Position numbers and translations under genes: made by a program
Part shown: in pieces, positions 51,018 through 59,130 of the stretch
How positions within the stretch are numbered: position 1 is the stretch's first letter
Layout of the letters: the number at the start of each line of letters is the position of its first letter
The notes under the pieces: generated by a model
What the model was told of the DNA's origin: nothing
The model's input: the letters and a program-made list of their open reading frames with translations, nothing else
Database searches by the model: none
Assembly (NCBI RefSeq): GCF_016900655.1
Contig: NZ_JACJKH010000013.1
Span: forward strand, 31,689-95,688
From: Drancourtella massiliensis
GTDB lineage: Bacteria; Bacillota; Clostridia; Lachnospirales; Lachnospiraceae
Direction: 5' to 3'
Length of the DNA stretch: 64,000 nucleotides

Positions 51018-52148
51018 ATGATCATCCTGCCAACTCTGTTTGCAGTCCTTTTACTTTATATTCTGCAGGCAGTCTATTACAAAAAATACTGGATGAGAGG
51101 TCTGGAATGCCAGATCCGGTTTCAGGATCATGCGGTCAATGAAGGAGACGCTTCCCGTCTTCTGGAGACAATCACAAACCGCAAGCTGCTCCCTCTCACC
51201 ACACTTCAGGTAAAATTTTCGGTCAGCCGGAAACTGAAATTTTCGGAAGCGGAAAATACTGCAACGACGGACAATAATTATCGGAACGACATTTTCTCCG
51301 TCATGTCCTATGAGAAAATTTCACGGAGTCTGCCGTTTACTGCGACAAAACGGGGATGCTATCAGGTCTGGAATCTGGATCTGATCTCCTTTGATTTGTT
51401 CCTCATGAACAAATCCGTGATTTCAAGAGCGGTGGATACTTCCCTGTATGTATACCCGAAACCGGTTCCATTCGCGGAATTAAAAGCGCCTTTCCGCAAA
51501 ATGATGGGAACAATTCTCACCCGGAATTCCGCGTTTGAAGATCCTTTTGAATTCCGCGGCATCCGGCCGTACCAGCAGTATGATCCCATGAAAGCGGTAA
51601 ACTGGAAGGCATCTGCCAAGACCGGAGAACTGATGGTGAATGTACACGATTACACGGCCAGCCGTCAGGTTACCATTTTTCTGAATCTTGCCGATGATTC
51701 CAGCTGGCACTCGGAGCGCCTGTTCGAAAACGCCATTCGTCTGGCCGCCTCTTATGCGGAACTTCTTCTGGCAGAAGGGATTCCGGTACAGCTGATCACC
51801 AACGGGATCGATGCAATGACGAAGCAGACGCTGGTTCTTCCCGCCGGAGCCGGAACACACCATATCCGTACACTCAAGGAAGGGCTTGCAAGACTCAGCG
51901 ACCGTTCGCAGGATCTGCCGGAGCTGGAGCCTTTGATTGCCGAAAAACTGTCTGTTACACACGGGGCGGATTTTTATCTTCTGATTTCCTATTCTCAGAA
52001 CAGCCGCCTTCTCCGGACTTTTGACCAGCTTTGCCTTCAGTCCGAAGGTTCCCAGTGGATTGCTCCGCTTCACAATGATATGGAATTTCTCCAGGACCGC
52101 TGCCCTCATGCGGTCTCCATGAAATGGGAGGTGTCACGCATTGAATAA
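51018..52148 (+). CDS. DUF58 domain-containing protein
   Basis: A 376-aa protein with one or two N-terminal hydrophobic segments and a DUF58 core: FEFRGIRPYQQYDPMKAVNW followed by KASAKTGELMVN, the family's signature. The C-terminal part is vWA-like. It partners MoxR ATPases. ATG 51018 lies one base after the moxR stop and has GGGGGAAA upstream. It overlaps the next gene by 8 bp. Confidence 0.9.
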   Translation: MIILPTLFAVLLLYILQAVYYKKYWMRGLECQIRFQDHAVNEGDASRLLETITNRKLLPLTTLQVKFSVSRKLKFSEAENTATTDNNYRNDIFSVMSYEKISRSLPFTATKRGCYQVWNLDLISFDLFLMNKSVISRAVDTSLYVYPKPVPFAELKAPFRKMMGTILTRNSAFEDPFEFRGIRPYQQYDPMKAVNWKASAKTGELMVNVHDYTASRQVTIFLNLADDSSWHSERLFENAIRLAASYAELLLAEGIPVQLITNGIDAMTKQTLVLPAGAGTHHIRTLKEGLARLSDRSQDLPELEPLIAEKLSVTHGADFYLLISYSQNSRLLRTFDQLCLQSEGSQWIAPLHNDMEFLQDRCPHAVSMKWEVSRIE

Positions 52149-53070
52149 GTTATATCAGTTTTACTGCCGTCACTCTCTTGCGGTCTTTCATGTGATTCTC
52201 CTGGCCGCAGCAGGGGTTTTATGTCTGGTCAACTACTATACAAAAGATCCCTTTTTTGCCGACTGTGCATATGCCGTATTTGTCGTGGATATCTTCTCCG
52301 TGCTGATTCACACAAACCAGCAGGGAATATATGATTATATGAGAATGAACAAAGATGTTTCTCATGTACCGAAGCGACAGATCTATCTGATTAACACTCT
52401 GCTGTTAACCGGATTTCTGATATTGACAGGCGGATGCATGTTCCTTTTTGTTCATCTTCCTTACCGTAATGTCATTGATGCGGTTAAAACAGTTTTTGTG
52501 GCTGTCATCCGATGGATTCTTCAGCTGCTGCTTCGTAAAGGGTCTGCACCGGAAGAAGAGATCATAACTCAGGAAACAGAGCCGTTTCTCCAGAATCTGC
52601 CCCGTTCCCAAAATGTTTCCTGGTTCGCCCAGATACTCGAGTATCTGTTTTTGATTATCGCTGTCGTTTCCATCGCGGCAATTCTGGTTCTGCTGCTTGT
52701 TGCGATTTACCGGAAGCTGACATCCAGGCGCGAAGGGACAGAACTGGACAAAAGGGAATTTGTCTCTCCGAAAATGGAGCGAAATAAAGTGAAACGGACT
52801 TCCTCCGGAGACAAACTCCGTTTTTTTGACCGCAGTACGGAAGGGCGGATACGGAAACTGTATTATCGGTCCATACGCCGCCGGCTTCGTTCCGGAAAGA
52901 CGCCGTCAAGATCCATGACCCCGTCTCAGATCGAAGCGCTTGCCAGCCTCTCTCAGAATCCTGGCGCAGACCAGCTGCACGAGGCCTACGAAAAAGCCAG
53001 ATATGATACGGAAGGCTGTGCAAAAGAGGATCTTGAAAAAGCAAAAGAAGGCGTGTCACGTCTTACGTAA
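52141..53070 (+). CDS. DUF4129-type membrane protein
   Basis: A 309-aa protein with about four membrane helices (residues 14-30, 40-55, 82-105, 172-195) and a cytoplasmic C-terminal DUF4129-like domain (STEGRIRKLYYRSIRRRLRS, then MTPSQIEALAS). The start is TTG at 52141, with GGGAGG 9 nt upstream inside the DUF58 gene. It completes a MoxR-DUF58-DUF4129 operon, often with a transglutaminase gene elsewhere; none is present here. Confidence 0.8.
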   Translation: MNKLYQFYCRHSLAVFHVILLAAAGVLCLVNYYTKDPFFADCAYAVFVVDIFSVLIHTNQQGIYDYMRMNKDVSHVPKRQIYLINTLLLTGFLILTGGCMFLFVHLPYRNVIDAVKTVFVAVIRWILQLLLRKGSAPEEEIITQETEPFLQNLPRSQNVSWFAQILEYLFLIIAVVSIAAILVLLLVAIYRKLTSRREGTELDKREFVSPKMERNKVKRTSSGDKLRFFDRSTEGRIRKLYYRSIRRRLRSGKTPSRSMTPSQIEALASLSQNPGADQLHEAYEKARYDTEGCAKEDLEKAKEGVSRLT

Positions 53071-53092
53071 CAGGCATATTGGATTATACTGT

Positions 53093-53121
53093 AAAAACGG
53101 ACTCTTCGGGGTCCGTTTTTT
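53093..53121 (+). terminator. Terminator of the moxR operon
   Basis: ACGGAC and GTCCGT pair around a UUCG-containing loop, with a run of T at 53116-53121. Confidence 0.85.
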
Positions 53122-53184
53122 GTAAAGGAACCTTGACATTTTCTCGCAAGGCAGGTATAATCAAATTGTAAAGGTACCTTGTCA
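53121..53184 (+). promoter_or_regulatory. Perfect consensus promoter flanked by two palindromic operators
   Basis: TTGACA at 53133-53138, a 17-bp spacer and TATAAT at 53156-53161 form an exact consensus sigma-A promoter. Two near-identical 18-bp sites, TGTAAAGGAACCTTGACA (53121-53138) and TGTAAAGGTACCTTGTCA (53167-53184), each with an AAGGnnCCTT palindrome, cover the -35 and the start of the transcript. They are the likely operators for the HTH protein encoded next. Confidence 0.75.
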
Positions 53185-53202
53185 AAAGGAGGGATTCACT
53201 GC

Positions 53203-53418
53203 TTGAAAAATCGAGTCGAAGAGTTAAGGAAAAAATTAGGTATGAATCAAGAAGATTTTGCAAAAGCGATAAAAGTTTCTCGACAAACGGTTAGTTCGAT
53301 AGAAACAGGCAAATATAATCCATCTTTGGAATTAGCCTTTGTCATATCTGATTTTTTTGGCGAAAGTATTGAGAACATATTCATCCATGAAAGGAGTGGA
53401 GAGAATGAAAAAGAGTAA
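53203..53418 (+). CDS. XRE/Cro-type helix-turn-helix regulator
   Basis: A 71-aa protein, almost entirely an HTH_3 domain: ELRKKLGMNQEDFAKAIKVS, then RQTVSSIETGKYNPSLELAF and FFGESIENIFIHE. This is the small YgzD/PlcR-like class that controls an adjacent membrane protein gene. TTG 53203 has GGAGG 10 nt upstream. It probably represses its own promoter through the two flanking operators. AT-rich relative to the surrounding operons. Confidence 0.9.
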   Translation: MKNRVEELRKKLGMNQEDFAKAIKVSRQTVSSIETGKYNPSLELAFVISDFFGESIENIFIHERSGENEKE

Positions 53419-53851
53419 TTTGATAACCGGCTTTATATATCTCATTGCCGGTGTGATTCTTCTTTTAATTGCAATATTCACAAATACAAAATTGGATAGT
53501 TTGCTTTGTGGCTTTGCCGGTGTAGGAATCGGTCCCGGTCTTATGATAATTTTTAAATATTTCTACTGGAATAAACCGGAAAACAAAAAGAGATATCAAG
53601 AAAAATCAGAGAAAGAAGCGATTGAACTGCATGACGAATTAAATATAAAGCTGAGAGATAAATCAGGGCATTATGCGTATGTATATGGCATTATCGTTAT
53701 CTGTTTTTCAATCGTTGTATTTTCCATATTAGGTCAGCTGGAAATCATTACTCATTCAGGCATAATATTGTTATATTTAGGTGCATATCTCATATTTCAA
53801 CTTGTTATAGGTAGAATTATTTACAATCATCTGCTCAAACGCTATCGGTAA
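53405..53851 (+). CDS. Small four-helix membrane protein in operon with HTH regulator
   Basis: A 148-aa protein with helices near residues 7-25, 30-50, 90-110 and 118-138, and a charged cytoplasmic segment (KPENKKRYQEKSEKEAIEL). It resembles DUF3796-like membrane proteins found beside such regulators; no function known. GGAG precedes ATG 53405, overlapping the regulator gene by 14 bp. The pair looks like a mobile regulatory/stress cassette, but no transfer genes are near. Confidence 0.7.
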   Translation: MKKSNLITGFIYLIAGVILLLIAIFTNTKLDSLLCGFAGVGIGPGLMIIFKYFYWNKPENKKRYQEKSEKEAIELHDELNIKLRDKSGHYAYVYGIIVICFSIVVFSILGQLEIITHSGIILLYLGAYLIFQLVIGRIIYNHLLKRYR

Positions 53852-53858
53852 CAAAAAC

Positions 53859-53900
53859 CAGGGCAGTCAATCGTGTACAGAAACACAATTGACTGCCCTG
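53859..53900. terminator. Strong bidirectional terminator
   Basis: Perfect 13-bp stem CAGGGCAGTCAAT with ATTGACTGCCCTG around a 16-nt loop; ATTTTTA follows on plus and GTTTTTG on minus. It serves the convergent membrane protein and flavoprotein genes. Confidence 0.85.
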
Positions 53901-53921
53901 ACTATTTTTATATCAGGAAAA

Positions 53922-55550
53922 TCACTCGCAAAATGCTTGATACTTCTTCGCCACTGCTTCCGCTGTCTTCATGCCGTCCATGGCAGCCGAAGTAATTCCG
54001 CCTGCGTATCCGGCGCCTTCTCCGCATGGATACAGCCCCTGAACATTCACGCTCTGCATCGTTTCATCTCTTGTAATTCTAACCGGGGAGGACGTCCTTG
54101 CCTCGACGCCGGAAAGAACCGTGTCGTCTCGGGAAAATCCATGAATTTTCTGTTCAAATGCTTCGATCCCTTCCTGAATGGAAGAAGCGATCTCTTCCGG
54201 GAAAATTCCACGTACATTGCCAAAGCAGTACGCCCCCTTCATCTGCGGAAGCACCTCTCCAAAGGAATGGGAAATTCGGCCATTTTTAAAATCTCCGAAG
54301 CATTGTACCGGGATCTTTCCGTTTCCTGCTTCATATGCCCGCTCTTCCAGATGTCGTTGAAATTCCACTCCGGCAAGCGGTCCCTGATTTCCATCTGCAG
54401 CGTAGTCTTCCGGTGTCACAGTCACGATCACGGCGCTGTTGGCATTTTCTCCTTCTCTTCCATGATAACTCATCCCGTTGACACAGAGACGGCCTTCTTC
54501 AGAGGATGCATTGACTACATAGCCTCCCGGACACATACAGAATGTATAGACTCCTCGTCCATTTTCCGCTTTTGCCGTCAACTTGTATGCAGCCGCCGGA
54601 AGATCCGGATGTTGTTCCGTACCATACTGGGACAGATTGATCCGTTTCTGAAGGTGTTCGACACGGACGCCCACCGCAAAGGATTTTGCTTCCAGAAATA
54701 CTCCTGTCTCTTTCAGCATCGCAAAGGTATCTCTTGCGCTGTGTCCCAAAGCCAATACAACCACTTCCGCAGGAATCAGGGATTCTTTCCCCTGCTCTTC
54801 GATCCGGATTTCCTTCACTCTGCCGTCCCCGGTGCTGATTCCGGTCAGCTTTGTGTAAAACCGGCATTCTCCGCCGGAATCCTCTATGGATTCCCGCATC
54901 CGGCGTACCACATCAATCAGGATGTCCGTTCCGATATGTGGTTTATTCTCATACAGGATCTCCTCCGGTGCACCATGCGCCACAAAGATCTTCAGCACTT
55001 CCCGGTTTCTTCCTGCCGGATCTTTCACCAGAGTGTTCAGTTTCCCGTCGGAAAAAGTCCCTGCACCGCCCTCGCCAAACTGAACATTTGTCCTTGTATC
55101 CAGCACTCCGGTCTCCCAGAACGCCTCCACTGCTTTTTTTCGTTCTTCCACCGGCGCCCCGCGCTCAATCAGAATCGGACGGTATCCGTGTTTTGCAAGC
55201 AGATACGCACAGAACAGTCCGGCAGGACCACTTCCTACTACTACCGGCCGGTGTTTCATCTCAGACGCTTCCCTGCACGCCGGAAACTCATACGATGTTT
55301 CTTTTTCTTCGGATACATCCTTAAGTTTTCTGCGGGACAGAATCGCTTTTTCCTTCTTCACTTTTGTCAGCTTCACATCAACCGTGTATACATAATAAAT
55401 TTCCGGTTTTTTTCTGGCATCAATCGAACGCTTCCGGATTTCAATGGACTGGATCTCTTCTCTGGACACGCCAAGAGCACGTTCGACCTTTCTTTCCAGC
55501 TCCTCTTTTGTATGTCCGGTTTTAATTTTCAGTTGTCCAATCCTTAACAT
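53922..55550 (-). CDS. FAD-dependent oxidoreductase (COG2509-type)
   Basis: A 542-aa flavoprotein. An N-terminal basic domain (residues 1-85) precedes the dinucleotide-binding GSGPAGLFCAYLLAKHGYRP near residue 95. Later blocks are GEGGAGTFSDGKLNT, VLALGHSARDTF and PCGEGAGYAGGITSAAMDG. This matches the uncharacterised FAD-dependent protein family of COG2509; substrate unknown. GGAG lies before ATG 55550. It overlaps the next flavoprotein gene by 7 bp. Confidence 0.88.
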   Translation of the reverse strand: MLRIGQLKIKTGHTKEELERKVERALGVSREEIQSIEIRKRSIDARKKPEIYYVYTVDVKLTKVKKEKAILSRRKLKDVSEEKETSYEFPACREASEMKHRPVVVGSGPAGLFCAYLLAKHGYRPILIERGAPVEERKKAVEAFWETGVLDTRTNVQFGEGGAGTFSDGKLNTLVKDPAGRNREVLKIFVAHGAPEEILYENKPHIGTDILIDVVRRMRESIEDSGGECRFYTKLTGISTGDGRVKEIRIEEQGKESLIPAEVVVLALGHSARDTFAMLKETGVFLEAKSFAVGVRVEHLQKRINLSQYGTEQHPDLPAAAYKLTAKAENGRGVYTFCMCPGGYVVNASSEEGRLCVNGMSYHGREGENANSAVIVTVTPEDYAADGNQGPLAGVEFQRHLEERAYEAGNGKIPVQCFGDFKNGRISHSFGEVLPQMKGAYCFGNVRGIFPEEIASSIQEGIEAFEQKIHGFSRDDTVLSGVEARTSSPVRITRDETMQSVNVQGLYPCGEGAGYAGGITSAAMDGMKTAEAVAKKYQAFCE

Positions 55551-56845
55551 TGCCTCTCCTTTCCGGCAGCACTGATGCCGGCCACATGACCGCTGGACCA
55601 GGCCCACTGCAGATTATAGCCGCCGCACATGCCGTCCACATCTACGATCTCCCCGGCAAAATACAGTCCCGGGATCAGACGTGATTCCATCGTATCCGGG
55701 CAGATTTCTTCGGTGGAAATTCCGCCCGCACTTACCTGTGCCTGTTCAAAGCCGTTCGTACCGGTAATTTCCGTCTGAAATCCTTTGATGATCTTTGCAA
55801 GACGGTAACGGTTCTGATCTCCCAGCCTGTCCACTTTCAGTTCTGGAGGGATTTCTGCCCTCTTCAGGAACACCGCCGCAAGTTTCTCATGAAAGATTCC
55901 GGTAAAAAACTGATTCATCGTCTTTTCCGGCCGCATCTGAATTCTGCTCATGAAAAAGCTTTCCAGCTGAGTCTCTGTAAATTCCGGCATGAAATCAAGC
56001 TCCGCTGCAACACTGGTCTTCTTATGTTCCAGAGCCCGCGCCGCGAAACGGCTTACCTGAAAGACCGGGATTCCGGAAATCCCGTATTCTGTAAACTGGA
56101 TTTCTCCGATATCCAATGCCTCCACAACTCCATCACAGAGAAGTTCGATCTTTGCTCCCGCACGGACTCCTGCAAGAGACGGATAAAAATTTTCCCGGCA
56201 TTTCAGCTGAACCAGTGCCGGCACACACGGAATGACCCGGTGTCCGAAGCTCTCTGCCAGCCTCATTCCGGTACCGTCCGCCTTTTGTACTCTTCCCGCA
56301 AGTCCGCCTGCTGTCAAAATCAGCTTTTCTGTCAGATAGACCTTTTCCTCTTCTCCGGTTTTTACAAGAACCATACGCTTTTTACTTTTTTTCTCCTGCT
56401 TCAAAATGCTTTTTACTGCCTTTACCCGGAAACTGTTTCCTTCTTTTTGAATCTCCTCCACGCAGACCGATGTCTCAATCCGGACATGCAGACGTCGAAG
56501 CTCCATGAGAAGGACATCCCGCACAGCGGATGCCTGTTCCGAGTGCGGATAAAGATACCCGTCTTTGTTTTTGGAGTAAAGTCCCAGTTCCATAAACAAA
56601 CGGATCGTATCCGGCACCGGAAAACGGGAAATCACATCCTGGGCAAATTCCGGATGTTCTCCACGATAGGCTCCCGGTATCTGGTTAATATTTGTAAAAT
56701 TGCATTTTCCGTTTCCAGTGGACAGAATCTTTTTTCCGAGCTGCTCATTCTGTTCCAGAATGGTCACTTCTGCACCCTGCCCCGCCGCCGCAATGGCGGC
56801 CATCATGCCGGAGGCGCCCCCTCCGATCACCAATACTTTCTCCAT
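55544..56845 (-). CDS. HI0933/BaiN-like NAD(P)/FAD-dependent oxidoreductase
   Basis: A 433-aa flavoprotein: VLVIGGGASGMMAAIAAAGQ (Rossmann loop), KKILSTGNGKCNFTN, LILTAGGLAG and GLYFAGEIVDVDGMCGGYNL. This is the YhiN/HI0933 family; one gut relative (BaiN) was linked to bile acid reduction, but most members are uncharacterised. It lies 10 bp downstream of the ynbB-like gene. Confidence 0.9.
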   Translation of the reverse strand: MEKVLVIGGGASGMMAAIAAAGQGAEVTILEQNEQLGKKILSTGNGKCNFTNINQIPGAYRGEHPEFAQDVISRFPVPDTIRLFMELGLYSKNKDGYLYPHSEQASAVRDVLLMELRRLHVRIETSVCVEEIQKEGNSFRVKAVKSILKQEKKSKKRMVLVKTGEEEKVYLTEKLILTAGGLAGRVQKADGTGMRLAESFGHRVIPCVPALVQLKCRENFYPSLAGVRAGAKIELLCDGVVEALDIGEIQFTEYGISGIPVFQVSRFAARALEHKKTSVAAELDFMPEFTETQLESFFMSRIQMRPEKTMNQFFTGIFHEKLAAVFLKRAEIPPELKVDRLGDQNRYRLAKIIKGFQTEITGTNGFEQAQVSAGGISTEEICPDTMESRLIPGLYFAGEIVDVDGMCGGYNLQWAWSSGHVAGISAAGKERQC

Positions 56846-56855
56846 GCCTGCTCCT

Positions 56856-58169
56856 TTACTGAATCGTTACCACACCAGCTTCCACTAATTTCTGAAGGCT
56901 CATCAGAATTCCGAATTTGGCGTGTTCCCAGGTCAGTCCCCCCTGGAAATACACCGCATACGGCGGTTTGATCGGCGCATCTGCTGAGAGTTCGATGGAA
57001 GATCCCTGAACAAATGCTCCTGCTGCCATAATGACATCGCTGTCATAGCCCGGCATTGCCCATGGTTCCGGCGTCACATAGCTGTCCACCGGAGCAGCCG
57101 CCTGAATTCCCTGGCAGAAACGGATCACACCTTCCGCAGTTCCGAATTCTACCGCCTGAATGATGTCGTGCCGTTCTTCATCTTTGGACGGGATGACGTG
57201 GAAACCAAGTTCCTCATAGATTCCAGCCGCAAAGATTGCTCCTTTCACTGCTCCTTTGACCACAGTCGGCGCCAGAAACAGCCCTTGATAAAAGTCCTTC
57301 ATAACTCCAAGGGACGCACCTACTTCTTTTCCAAGTCCCGGCGAAGTCAGACGGTATGCACAGTTCTCGATCAGATCTTTTCTTCCTGCGATATAGCCTC
57401 CGATCGGCGCAAGTCCGCCTCCCGGATTTTTGATCAGAGAGCCGACTACCATGTCTGCCCCCACATCGCTTGGCTCCTGCAGCTCCACAAACTCGCCGTA
57501 ACAGTTGTCCACCATACAGATCACATCCGGGAACCGCTCTTTGATGAAACGGATCGCCTCTCCGATCTGGTCAACCGAGAAGCTCGGTCTCGTCTGATAT
57601 CCCTTGGAACGCTGGATCGTGACAAGCTTGGTATCCGGACGCACCGTTTTTGCAATCTTTTCAAAATCAAAGCTTCCATCCGGAAGAAGATCTACCTGGC
57701 GGTAGCTGATGCCGTATTCTTTCAAAGATCCTTTGGACTCCCGGATTCCGATGACTTCTTCCAGCGTATCATACGGCTTCCCTGCCACGGAAATCATCTC
57801 ATCTCCCGGTCTAAGATTGGCAGCCAGCGCAAGGGCAAGGGCATGGGTGCCGCAGGTAATCTGCGGGCGTACGAGAGCATCTTCCGTGTGAAAAATGTTC
57901 GCATACACCTGCTCCAGCGTATCTCTTCCAAAGTCATTGTAGCCATAGCCGGATACATACTGAAAGCACTCGGAATTCACTCTGGCTTTCTGCATCGCAT
58001 GGACAACTTTCAACTGATTGTATTCTGCGATCCGGTCAATGGCTGCAAAACGCTCCTTTAAGGAGTCCTCAATCTTTGCCCCAAACTCATAGACCTTCCG
58101 CGAGATGCCTGCCTCCTCGTACTTTGCCTTTATGAACTCATCCATCTTATGACCTGTCATCTGATCCAT
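56856..58169 (-). CDS. YnbB-like PLP enzyme (methionine gamma-lyase / aluminium resistance family)
   Basis: A 437-aa fold-type I PLP protein. VRPQITCGTHALALALAANL near residue 95, MVDNCYGEFVELQEPSDVGA and VVGSLIKNPGGGLAPIGGYI (Schiff-base Lys in LIKNP) match the family long annotated as aluminium resistance or methionine gamma-lyase. The true reaction is uncertain. ATG 58169 with GAGGA upstream is preferred; ATG 58145, just after the miaA stop, is possible. It overlaps miaA by 23 bp with the longer start. Confidence 0.9.
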   Translation of the reverse strand: MDQMTGHKMDEFIKAKYEEAGISRKVYEFGAKIEDSLKERFAAIDRIAEYNQLKVVHAMQKARVNSECFQYVSGYGYNDFGRDTLEQVYANIFHTEDALVRPQITCGTHALALALAANLRPGDEMISVAGKPYDTLEEVIGIRESKGSLKEYGISYRQVDLLPDGSFDFEKIAKTVRPDTKLVTIQRSKGYQTRPSFSVDQIGEAIRFIKERFPDVICMVDNCYGEFVELQEPSDVGADMVVGSLIKNPGGGLAPIGGYIAGRKDLIENCAYRLTSPGLGKEVGASLGVMKDFYQGLFLAPTVVKGAVKGAIFAAGIYEELGFHVIPSKDEERHDIIQAVEFGTAEGVIRFCQGIQAAAPVDSYVTPEPWAMPGYDSDVIMAAGAFVQGSSIELSADAPIKPPYAVYFQGGLTWEHAKFGILMSLQKLVEAGVVTIQ

Positions 58170-59115
58170 TTTGTATTATTCCTCTTTTCCTTAGATTTTC
58201 CAGTAAAAATTCCAGTATTTTCGTTTCATCGTAATCAAATTCCTGCTTCGGGACCCAGATCACATCTCTTTCCCGCTTAAACCAGGTAATCTGACGCTTC
58301 GCAAAGTGTCTCGTATCCCGCTTCAAAATCCGGACAGCCTCCTCAAAAGGGATCTCTCCTTCCAGATAAGCAAGAATCTCTTTATATCCAAGCCCTTTCA
58401 TGGACACCATGTCCCTTGTACAGCCCATATCCTTCAGTTTCCGGACTTCGTCGACCAGGCCCTCCTCCAGCATCTGGTCCACTCTCCGGTCAATCCGCCC
58501 GTAAAGCCTCTCCCGCTCATCGTTCAGGACGAAATACGCAAACTGATACGGTGACTCCTTCTGCCGCTCCGTCTCATTGTGTTCGGAGATTTTCTGTCCG
58601 GTCAGATGATAGAACTCCAGCGCACGAATTACCCGTTTCCGGTTATTCGGATGGATCTCTTCAGCCGCCCGTTCGTCCACTTCCCGCAGCTTTGCATGGA
58701 GCGCTTCCTCGCCGTACCGGTCTGCAAAATCTGCCAGCTCTTTCCGGTAACCGGTGTCCTCGCTGCTTTCCGTAAAATCAATATCATACAGAAGTGCCTG
58801 GATATAAAATCCGGTTCCCCCTGTCACAATCGGAATCATGCCCTTCTCATAGATTTCCTCCATCGCCTGTCTGGCAAGCTCCTGAAATTTCACAACATGA
58901 AATTCTTCTGTCGGTTCCAGCACATCAATGAGATAATGCGGCACACCGTCCATTTCTTCCGCGCGGATCTTGGCCGAACCGATGTCCATATACCGGTATA
59001 CCTGCATGGAATCCGCCGAGATGACCGCTCCGACGATTTTCTTTGCAAGCCCGATGGAAAGGGCTGTCTTCCCTACCGCCGTCGGACCTGTCAGTATAAC
59101 CAGTGGTCGTTTCAT
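58147..59115 (-). CDS. miaA: tRNA dimethylallyltransferase
   Basis: A 322-aa protein: P-loop ILTGPTAVGKTALSIGL, SADSMQVYRYMDIGSAKI, PHYLIDVLEPTEEF and FAKRQITWFKRERDVIWV. It transfers dimethylallyl to A37 of UNN-decoding tRNAs. It lies between mutL and the ynbB-like gene; hfq, which often follows miaA in Firmicutes, is not here. Confidence 0.96.
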   Translation of the reverse strand: MKRPLVILTGPTAVGKTALSIGLAKKIVGAVISADSMQVYRYMDIGSAKIRAEEMDGVPHYLIDVLEPTEEFHVVKFQELARQAMEEIYEKGMIPIVTGGTGFYIQALLYDIDFTESSEDTGYRKELADFADRYGEEALHAKLREVDERAAEEIHPNNRKRVIRALEFYHLTGQKISEHNETERQKESPYQFAYFVLNDERERLYGRIDRRVDQMLEEGLVDEVRKLKDMGCTRDMVSMKGLGYKEILAYLEGEIPFEEAVRILKRDTRHFAKRQITWFKRERDVIWVPKQEFDYDETKILEFLLENLRKRGIIQNGSDDRS

Positions 59116-59130
59116 TTTTATTCACCCTAT

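Noticed and set aside
53889..55547. Plus-strand open frame of 552 codons opposite the COG2509 flavoprotein
   Set aside because: Low-complexity Cys/His/Phe/Arg-rich translation, no ribosome site, and the minus strand encodes a clear conserved enzyme; it is a shadow frame.
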